The translations under genes were made by a program, and so were the position numbers. This document shows, in pieces, positions 24,150-29,987 of a DNA stretch of 29,987 nt. The notes below the pieces were generated by a model. That model did no database searches, had not been told where the DNA came from, and was given only the letters and a program-made list of their open reading frames with translations. Source of the stretch: Cacconaster sp045641345 (GTDB taxonomy: Bacteria > Bacteroidota > Bacteroidia > Bacteroidales > UBA932); the NCBI GenBank assembly GCA_045641345.1, contig JAZUGR010000032.1, positions 1-29,987 of the forward strand, in the 5' to 3' direction. Position 1 is the first letter of the stretch. Every line of letters starts with the position of its first letter.

Positions 24150-24758
24150 TTAGTTCCTGTTCTTGACGTATTCGGCGTTGAGGCCCTCGGCTATCTCGGC
24201 GGTGATGTCGAGTGCAGGGTCACCTACGATTACGATGTTGGTCGTTTCGCTCGTGGTGAGGATCGCTGCGAAATGATGCTCCTCGTTGTATGCTTCGAGA
24301 TAGGTCTTGATGGCATCCATCACTTTGTTCATCATTACGGCTTCCTCTTCCTGGAGCTCGGCCTGCTTCTGGGCTGCGAGATTCTGGAGATCCTGCTGGC
24401 GCTGCAGAAGTACCTGCTGCTGCTTCTCGGCTGCGCTGCGGGTGAGAAGACCCTTGTTTATCTGGTTTTCGAAAGCCTTGCCGTCGCTTTCGAGCTTGCG
24501 GCCCTTCTTGTTGAGGTCATCCTGCACGCTCTGGGCCTTGGCCTCGAAGTCGGACTTCAGGTCGCTGAACATGTCGTACTGCATCACCAGCGTGTCGATG
24601 CGTACATAGACTATGTCGCCGGCAACTGCTTCCACTGCTGCCTCTCCGCCTGCTGCGGCTTGTTTGCGGCAGCATTTGTGACCTGCCAGGATGAGTACCA
24701 GTGCGCATACGGAGAGTACCGTAGCCACGATGCTGAGGATGATGGGTGTTTTCTTCAT
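24150..24758 (-). CDS. OmpH/Skp-family outer membrane protein chaperone, membrane anchored
   Basis: The predicted product is 202 aa from the ATG at 24758; a longer frame from 24818 runs across the -7 box and is rejected. The N-terminal hydrophobic segment (6-26) has no cleavage site that I can see and may anchor the protein. The body is an Ala/Gln/Glu/Lys-rich coiled coil (KSDFEAKAQSVQDDLNKKG, then EKQQQVLLQRQQDLQNLAAQK), followed by a strand typical of the Skp tip (AILTTSETTNIVIVGDPALDIT). Skp holds unfolded outer-membrane proteins in the periplasm. A second member of the family begins at 29786. Confidence 0.85.
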   Translation of the reverse strand: MKKTPIILSIVATVLSVCALVLILAGHKCCRKQAAAGGEAAVEAVAGDIVYVRIDTLVMQYDMFSDLKSDFEAKAQSVQDDLNKKGRKLESDGKAFENQINKGLLTRSAAEKQQQVLLQRQQDLQNLAAQKQAELQEEEAVMMNKVMDAIKTYLEAYNEEHHFAAILTTSETTNIVIVGDPALDITAEIAEGLNAEYVKNRN

Positions 24759-24806
24759 AATGTGGTATTGGTATTTGATTGTTTGTTGTGTCAGGGGTTT
24801 GGACTG

Positions 24807-24839
24807 CAAATATATCAATTTCGTTTCAATTCATTCAAA
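24807..24839 (-). promoter_or_regulatory. Promoter of the Skp/OmpH gene (TTTG-N21-TATATTTG)
   Basis: On the minus strand TTTG (24839-24836) then, after 21 bp, TATATTTG (24814-24807). It lies inside the last codons of pdxJ, giving a leader of about 44 bases. Confidence 0.6.
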
Positions 24840-25534
24840 TATGCCTTTATGGCGCTTTCCAGCCCCATATACAGCGCATCGCAGATCAAGGCGTGGCCTA
24901 TCGAAACTTCGTCGACATAGGGGATGCGGGTGGTGAAATAGCGGAGGTTCCCGAGGTTCAGGTCGTGCCCGGCGTTGAGGCCAAGACCGCATTTTCTGGC
25001 CTCTTCGGCAGCGGCCACATAGGGTTCGATGGCCTTTTCGCGGTCGGAGGCATACCCTGCGGCATAGGCTTCGGTATAGAGTTCGACCCTCCGGCATCCC
25101 GTTTCAGCGGCCAGGCGTATCATTTCCGGAACCGGGTCGATGAATATGGAGGTGCGTATCCCTTCCGAATTGAAGATGCCGCAGATTTCCCTGAGGTATC
25201 CGAGATTCCTGCGGGTGTCCCATCCCGCGTTGGAGGTGAGCACGTTTTCGGCATCGGGTACGAGGGTGACCTGTGCCGGATGTACCTTGCACACGAGGTC
25301 GATGAATGCCGGTATGGGATTCCCTTCTATGTTGAACTCGGTCGAAAGCAGCGGTTTGAGCGACGTTACGTCGTCGTACCGTATGTGGCGGGCATCGGGC
25401 CGCGGATGCACCGTGATGCCCTGGGCGCCGAATCTTTCACAGTCCACGGCAGCCTTGAGCACGTCGGGCATATTGCCTCCGCGGGCATTGCGCAGCGTGG
25501 CGATTTTGTTGATATTTACACTTAATTGAGTCAT
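24815..25534 (-). CDS. pdxJ: Pyridoxine 5'-phosphate synthase
   Basis: The predicted product is 239 aa from the ATG at 25534. The enzyme makes pyridoxine 5'-phosphate from 3-amino-2-oxopropyl phosphate and deoxyxylulose 5-phosphate, for vitamin B6 synthesis. Family motifs are present: LSVNINKIATLRNARGG at the start, GITVHPRPDARHIR, and LNAGHDLNLGNL. The length is usual. It is divergent from nadK with 54 bp between the starts, and its own -7 box is 6 bp from its ATG. Confidence 0.95.
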   Translation of the reverse strand: MTQLSVNINKIATLRNARGGNMPDVLKAAVDCERFGAQGITVHPRPDARHIRYDDVTSLKPLLSTEFNIEGNPIPAFIDLVCKVHPAQVTLVPDAENVLTSNAGWDTRRNLGYLREICGIFNSEGIRTSIFIDPVPEMIRLAAETGCRRVELYTEAYAAGYASDREKAIEPYVAAAEEARKCGLGLNAGHDLNLGNLRYFTTRIPYVDEVSIGHALICDALYMGLESAIKAYLNELKRN

Positions 25535-25537
25535 GAT

Positions 25538-25569
25538 TTGCAAAATTACACTAAAAATGAGTAAATTTG
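25538..25569 (+). promoter_or_regulatory. nadK operon promoter (TTG-N21-TAAATTTG)
   Basis: TTTG ending at 25540 and TAAATTTG at 25562-25569, with the nadK ATG 19 bp downstream. The region overlaps the opposing pdxJ promoter. Confidence 0.6.
25541..25548 (-). promoter_or_regulatory. -7 box TAATTTTG of pdxJ
   Basis: TAATTTTG on the minus strand ends 6 bp before the pdxJ ATG, predicting an almost leaderless mRNA. It overlaps the nadK promoter on the other strand, so the two may compete. Confidence 0.5.
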
Positions 25570-25588
25570 ATAAAAATTCACTCCGGTG

Positions 25589-26461
25589 ATGAAGATAGCT
25601 ATTTCAGGCAGGGAGCCGTGGGGCTCTTCCGGGCGCGAGGCGGTTGCTTTCGTGGAGGAGCTTTCGCGTTGCGGCGCCGCCCTGTGCTATTGCCGCTCCT
25701 TTGCCGATTCGATGCGTTCTGCCGCAGTGCAGCTCCCTCGTGGCGAAGTGTTTGGCGGCAGCGGCGACCTTCCCTCCGACGTCGACGTTTTCCTGACCCT
25801 GGGCGGTGACGGCACGTTCCTCTCTTCGACAGAATATGTCCGCGGCAGCGGTATTCCGGTGGCGGGCATCAATTTCGGCCGGCTCGGCTTCCTTACGGCC
25901 GCTACGGCGTCGGAGAAGGTGGCGCGCTCGATTGCCGGCGGGGATTTCTCGGTTCAGGACCGCGCCATGCTCAAGGTTTCTTCCGATGGCCTGCCGGAGG
26001 ATTTCTGGCCGTATGCCCTCAACGAGATTTCTTTCCAGCGCTCCGGCCAGGGCCTGCTCTCCATCGAGGTCTCGCTCGACGGAAAGGACCTTCCGGTATA
26101 TTGGGCCGACGGCATATTGGTGGCCACTCCCACCGGGAGCACGGCATATTCGCTCTCCCTGGGCGGGCCTGTGGTGGCTCCCTCGAGCGAGGTGATGCTC
26201 ATCACTCCGGTCGCTTCGCACAACCTCAACCAGAGGCCTCTGGTGGTTCCGCTCTCTTCGCGGCTCGAAATATGCGCCTCCGGCCGTTCGGGCGTGTCGG
26301 TTGGGGCCGACAACCGCCTGCTGCACTTCGACTCCAGGGTGCGGGCTACGGTTTCGAGGGGCGAGTTCCCTTTCAGGTATATGGTTCTTTCAGACAACAG
26401 TTTCATAACGGCGCTGCGCTCCAAGTTGTTGTGGGGCGCCTCGGGCCGCAATTCAGAATGA
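25589..26461 (+). CDS. nadK: NAD kinase
   Basis: The predicted product is 290 aa from the ATG at 25589 (MKIAISGRE); a GTG one codon upstream is less likely. It phosphorylates NAD to NADP in the cytoplasm. Motifs are GGDGTFL (72-78), NFGRLGFLT (95-103) and the ATPTGSTAYSLS segment, with ALNEISF between. The stop overlaps by one base short of uppS, which begins at 26463. Confidence 0.95.
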   Translation: MKIAISGREPWGSSGREAVAFVEELSRCGAALCYCRSFADSMRSAAVQLPRGEVFGGSGDLPSDVDVFLTLGGDGTFLSSTEYVRGSGIPVAGINFGRLGFLTAATASEKVARSIAGGDFSVQDRAMLKVSSDGLPEDFWPYALNEISFQRSGQGLLSIEVSLDGKDLPVYWADGILVATPTGSTAYSLSLGGPVVAPSSEVMLITPVASHNLNQRPLVVPLSSRLEICASGRSGVSVGADNRLLHFDSRVRATVSRGEFPFRYMVLSDNSFITALRSKLLWGASGRNSE

Positions 26462-26462
26462 T

Positions 26463-27161
26463 ATGGAAATACCGCAGCACGTAACGATAATAATGGACGG
26501 TAACGGACGCTGGGCCCGCAAACAGGGGCAACAGCGTCTTTTCGGTCATAATGAGGGGGTTGAGAGTGTGAGGGTTTGCACCGAATACGCTGCCTGCTCA
26601 GGGGTGAAATACCTCAGTCTCTTTGCTTTCTCGGAGGAGAACTGGAACCGCTCGCAGGAGGAGGTCGCCGGCCTTATGACATTGATGTTCAAGTCGGTGG
26701 TGGGTGAAATGGAGACCTTCCGCCGCAACCGCATCCGCTTCCGTGTGATTGGCGACCGCTCGAGGCTTCCCGAGGGGCTGCTGGCGCAGATCCGCAAGGC
26801 GGAGGATGACACCGCTTCCAACGACGGGATGCAGCTTATCGTGATGCTCAGCTACAGCGGCAAATGGGATATAACCCAGGCCGCCTCGCGCTATGTCGCC
26901 GACCTGGTTTCGGGCAAGGTGCAGGGGCCTCTTACCGAGGATGTCCTGGCCGGATATCTGGCCACTGCCGGCATCCCCGATCCGGACCTTATGATACGCA
27001 CCAGCGGCGAGCAGAGAATCAGTAATTATATGCTCTGGCAGTGCGCCTACACGGAATTTTACTTCACGGATACCCTTTGGCCCGATTTTCGCAAAGAGGA
27101 GTTTGCCCTTGCCCTGAAAGCGTTTTCGGAGAGGGACCGCAGGTACGGGAAAATAAAATAG
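26463..27161 (+). CDS. uppS: Isoprenyl (undecaprenyl) diphosphate synthase
   Basis: The predicted product is 232 aa. The cis-prenyltransferase makes the undecaprenyl carrier lipid used in cell-wall and envelope polymer synthesis. The catalytic Asp and phosphate site is MDGNGRWA (Asp 12), followed by GHNEGVESV, SEENWNR and RTSGEQRISNYMLWQ, all as in the family. It starts one base after nadK and is followed by bamA, the usual order in this phylum. Confidence 0.95.
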   Translation: MEIPQHVTIIMDGNGRWARKQGQQRLFGHNEGVESVRVCTEYAACSGVKYLSLFAFSEENWNRSQEEVAGLMTLMFKSVVGEMETFRRNRIRFRVIGDRSRLPEGLLAQIRKAEDDTASNDGMQLIVMLSYSGKWDITQAASRYVADLVSGKVQGPLTEDVLAGYLATAGIPDPDLMIRTSGEQRISNYMLWQCAYTEFYFTDTLWPDFRKEEFALALKAFSERDRRYGKIK

Positions 27162-27181
27162 GTAATACCGAAAAATAGAGT

Positions 27182-27189
27182 TAAATTTG
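27182..27189 (+). promoter_or_regulatory. -7 box TAAATTTG upstream of bamA
   Basis: TAAATTTG 19 bp upstream of the bamA ATG. No -33 TTG lies at the usual spacing; the gene may also be read from nadK-uppS. Confidence 0.45.
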
Positions 27190-27208
27190 CAGACTTTTTC
27201 AGACCTTG

Positions 27209-29773
27209 ATGGATAGCGCATTCAAGTTTCTCTTCCTGGTGTCGCTGCTGTTCTCTGCAGCGGTCGCTTCTCGGGCGCAGAACTCTGCCCCGTCGCAGCC
27301 GGAAAGTGGCATCGAGGTCGATTATGACCACCCTCAGAAATACGTCATCGGAGGAGTTTCCATCCCGGGTCTGAAATATTTGTCAAAAGACCAGCTCATC
27401 GCCGTCACCGGTCTGCACGAGGGGATGGAGGTCACTATCCCGAGCGAGGAGCTTTCTTCATCGATCAAGCGTCTCTGGCTCCAGGGAGCCGCTTCGAGCG
27501 TGGCGATGTATATCGATTCGCTCTCGTCCGGCAAGGATACCTGCTACCTCCGCCTCGACGTGGAGGAGCTTCCGAGGGTCATACGCTGGGATTACCGCGG
27601 CGTGCGCAACGGCGAGAAGGATGACCTCAAGGAGAAGCTCAACCTGAGGCGCGGCAGCCAGCTTTCGCAGTATGTGGTCAACACTTCGGTCGACCTCATC
27701 AAGGACTATTTCAAGGAGAAGGGATATCTCAACTGCGCCGTCAAGGTGATCCAGGTGCGCGACACGACGGCAAGGAACTCCATCAAGGTGATTTTCGACG
27801 TCGACAAGGGCAAGAAGGTCAAGATAAAGAAAATCACATACGAAGGCAACGGCGAGATAACCAAGCACAGGCTCGACAAGGCGATGAAGAACACCCACGA
27901 TTCCAAGTGGTACAATCTGTTCAAGTCGAAGAAGTTCAAGGAGAGCGAGTATGATGCCGACAAAAAGGCCCTCATCGACGCCTTCAACGAGGCGGGCTAC
28001 CGCGATGCGCGCCTGCTGAGGGATTCGATATATGCCATCGACGACGGCCATATGGGCATCCATTTCGTGTTCGATCAGGGCAAGCGCTACTACTTCCGCA
28101 ACATAACCTGGACCGGCAACTCCGAATACGGGGAGGAGACCCTCAACTCCGTGCTCCGCATCGAAAGGGGTTCGGTTTACGATGTGATCACTATGGAAAA
28201 GAGGCTCTACGGCGGCGAGGAGGGGGATATTTCGGTATCCAAGCTCTACCGCGACAACGGCTATCTTTTCTTCAACGTATCTCCGGTGGAGGTCAATATC
28301 GAGGGCGATTCGGTCGATGTGGAGATGCGTATGGTGGAGGGCAAGCCTGCCACCTTCAACAACATCATCATCAACGGCAACACCATCACCAGTGAAAAGG
28401 TGGTCCGCCGTGCCGTGTTCACCCGCCCCGGATACCTCTTCCGTCAAACCGACTTCGAAAGGTCTGTGCGCGAAATCGCCTCGATGGGCCATTTCGACCC
28501 GGAGGTGGCCGCCGACCCGAGCAGAGGCTACAGCATCGTCCCCAACTCCCTCACCAATACCGTTGACGTAATCTACAACGTGGAGGAAAAGTCGAACAGC
28601 CAGATAGAGCTCAGCGGCGGATGGGGCAACAATATGTTCGTGGGTTCGGTGGGATTGAGCTTCAACAACTTCTCCACCCACAACTTCCTGCGCAAGGAGT
28701 GCTGGAAGCCCGTGCCTCTGGGCGATGCCCAGACTCTTTCGTTCAAGTTCCAGACCAACGGCAAGTACTACACAGCCATTTCCGGTACTTTCGTGGAGCC
28801 TTGGCTCACAGGCAAAAAGCCTACCTCGCTCAGCGTGTCGGCCTATTTCACCCGCCAGACCAACTCCTACATATCATCGTACTACTCGATTCTGAACGAC
28901 GACCAGTATATGGAGGTCTTCGGAGCATCCGTGGGAATAGGCACGAGGCTCAAGTGGCCCGACACGTATTTCGTGCTCTACAACCAGATAGGCTGGCAGA
29001 CATACAAGCTGCAGAACTGGAACTACTACTTCCTGTTCGACACCGGCATCTCGCACAACTTCAGCTGGACGATAACCCTTTCACGCAACTCCACCGACCA
29101 GATGCTCTATCCGAGGTCGGGTTCCGACCTTTCGTTCTCGGTGCAGCTCACCCCGCCGTGGTCCATAATGAAGAAGAACTGGCAGGAAATCGACTGGAAC
29201 AAAACGACCACCGACGAGCACTATCATTGGATAGAATACAACAAATGGGTGTTCAAGGGGAGCGTCTATACCAGGCTCATCGGAGATCTGGTGCTGATGA
29301 CGAGGGCTTATTTCGGCTATCTCGGCTACTACAACCGCAACTGGGGTTATTCTCCTTTCGAGGGCTTCCTCGTCGGAGGTGACGGTATGTCCGGCTACAG
29401 TACATATGGATCCGAAGTCATTTCACTCCGCGGTTACGAGAACTATTCGCTGACTCCGTACATGCCTTCCGCATACAACTCCAACGGATATGCCTATGCA
29501 GGAAACGTATATGACAAGTTCACCCTTGAACTGCGTTATCCCGTCATCCTCAAGCCCAATTCCACCATATTCGTTCTGGCATTCGCGGAAGGAGGAAACT
29601 GCTGGTCTGACATCAGGGAATTCAATCCTTTCATGATCAAACGCAGCGCTGGAGCCGGAATACGCATCTTCTTACCGATGGTCGGTCTGCTCGGTATTGA
29701 CTGGGGTTATGGATTCGACGATACGAGATACGGAGGAAGCCAGTTCCACTTTGTTATAGGACAACAATTTTAA
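27209..29773 (+). CDS. bamA: Outer membrane protein assembly factor BamA
   Basis: The predicted product is 854 aa from the ATG at 27209; a TTG one codon upstream is not needed. A signal peptide (about 1-23, SRA before QN) precedes several POTRA domains (about 45-480, including VKIKKITYEGN and YYFRNITWTGN). The C-terminal Omp85 barrel ends SQFHFVIGQQF with the terminal Phe typical of barrel proteins. The lid-lock segment VGLLGIDWGYGFD is present. BamA inserts beta-barrel proteins into the outer membrane, working with BamD (19385). The next gene starts 12 bp later. Confidence 0.96.
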   Translation: MDSAFKFLFLVSLLFSAAVASRAQNSAPSQPESGIEVDYDHPQKYVIGGVSIPGLKYLSKDQLIAVTGLHEGMEVTIPSEELSSSIKRLWLQGAASSVAMYIDSLSSGKDTCYLRLDVEELPRVIRWDYRGVRNGEKDDLKEKLNLRRGSQLSQYVVNTSVDLIKDYFKEKGYLNCAVKVIQVRDTTARNSIKVIFDVDKGKKVKIKKITYEGNGEITKHRLDKAMKNTHDSKWYNLFKSKKFKESEYDADKKALIDAFNEAGYRDARLLRDSIYAIDDGHMGIHFVFDQGKRYYFRNITWTGNSEYGEETLNSVLRIERGSVYDVITMEKRLYGGEEGDISVSKLYRDNGYLFFNVSPVEVNIEGDSVDVEMRMVEGKPATFNNIIINGNTITSEKVVRRAVFTRPGYLFRQTDFERSVREIASMGHFDPEVAADPSRGYSIVPNSLTNTVDVIYNVEEKSNSQIELSGGWGNNMFVGSVGLSFNNFSTHNFLRKECWKPVPLGDAQTLSFKFQTNGKYYTAISGTFVEPWLTGKKPTSLSVSAYFTRQTNSYISSYYSILNDDQYMEVFGASVGIGTRLKWPDTYFVLYNQIGWQTYKLQNWNYYFLFDTGISHNFSWTITLSRNSTDQMLYPRSGSDLSFSVQLTPPWSIMKKNWQEIDWNKTTTDEHYHWIEYNKWVFKGSVYTRLIGDLVLMTRAYFGYLGYYNRNWGYSPFEGFLVGGDGMSGYSTYGSEVISLRGYENYSLTPYMPSAYNSNGYAYAGNVYDKFTLELRYPVILKPNSTIFVLAFAEGGNCWSDIREFNPFMIKRSAGAGIRIFLPMVGLLGIDWGYGFDDTRYGGSQFHFVIGQQF

Positions 29774-29785
29774 TAACTTACTAAT

Positions 29786-29987
29786 ATGAAAAGAATCGTT
29801 TTGATTGCCGCCATGGCATTGATTTCAGTATGTGGCTTTGCACAGAAGTTCGCCCACGTGAACTCACAGGAACTCGTGCAGCTCTGTCCTGAGGCAGATC
29901 AGGCCCGCGACACCATCACCACAGCCAGTCAGGAAGCTCAGGAGACATACCAGACAATGGTGGATGAATTCAACAACAAGGTTGCCC
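29786..29987 (+). CDS. skp: OmpH/Skp-family periplasmic chaperone, 3' end cut by window
   Basis: Begins MKRIVLIAAMALISVCGFAQ, a signal peptide cut after Ala-Gln, then KFAHVNSQELVQLCPE, the usual start of Skp in Bacteroidetes, and a coiled-coil region. Sixty-seven codons are visible before the window ends. The position after bamA is standard, since Skp hands outer-membrane proteins to BamA. Confidence 0.88.
   Translation, partial: MKRIVLIAAMALISVCGFAQKFAHVNSQELVQLCPEADQARDTITTASQEAQETYQTMVDEFNNKVA

Noticed and set aside
27458..28681. 407-codon minus-strand frame opposite bamA
   Set aside because: Antisense shadow rich in Val, His and Asp caused by codon bias of bamA; no domain recognised.

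Overview
The window comes from a member of the Bacteroidales. This rests on several promoters of the Bacteroidetes sigma type (a -7 box TAnnTTTG, often with TTTG 18-21 bp upstream), lipoproteins with a fimbrillin-like head, the Bacteroidetes Rpb6/omega form of an RNA polymerase subunit, and two gene orders usual in this phylum: bamD-rpb6-recN, and pdxJ divergent from nadK-uppS-bamA-skp. The genus cannot be fixed by eye.

Left part, 1-12.3 kb, is accessory. It opens with the 3' part of an Rpn-family PD-(D/E)XK nuclease gene. An 836-bp spacer follows, holding hairpins, two copies of a structured repeat, a candidate small RNA and a 53-codon ORF. Next come two tandem paralogous surface lipoprotein genes (minus strand). 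They share upstream DNA and a fimbrillin-like head but have unrelated tails. A 2.9-kb segment then carries two AAA+ ATPases of the DUF4143 class and the remains of an antitoxin/PIN-toxin pair. It is bounded by a 104-bp direct repeat made from the 3' end and terminator of the neighbouring phosphatase gene.

Right part, 12.3-30 kb, is core genome. A lipid kinase and a membrane-bound SpoIIE-type phosphatase form a minus-strand pair. tRNA-Phe(GAA) and priA follow, then a divergent nucleoside-recognition (Gate) membrane protein. trxB, bamD, rpb6/omega, recN and nagB form a tight plus-strand cluster. A periplasmic-binding-type lipoprotein, a Skp/OmpH protein and pdxJ run on the minus strand. nadK, uppS, bamA and a second Skp/OmpH gene (cut by the window end) run on the plus strand. 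The right end is centred on outer-membrane assembly (BamA, BamD, Skp) and on the lipid carrier for the cell wall (UppS).

The least explained parts are three: the 53-codon ORF whose start is perfectly complementary to the predicted 5' end of an adjacent small RNA; the shared leader ORF and the G8 tract in the lipoprotein pair; and the ATPase island with its 104-bp boundary repeats.
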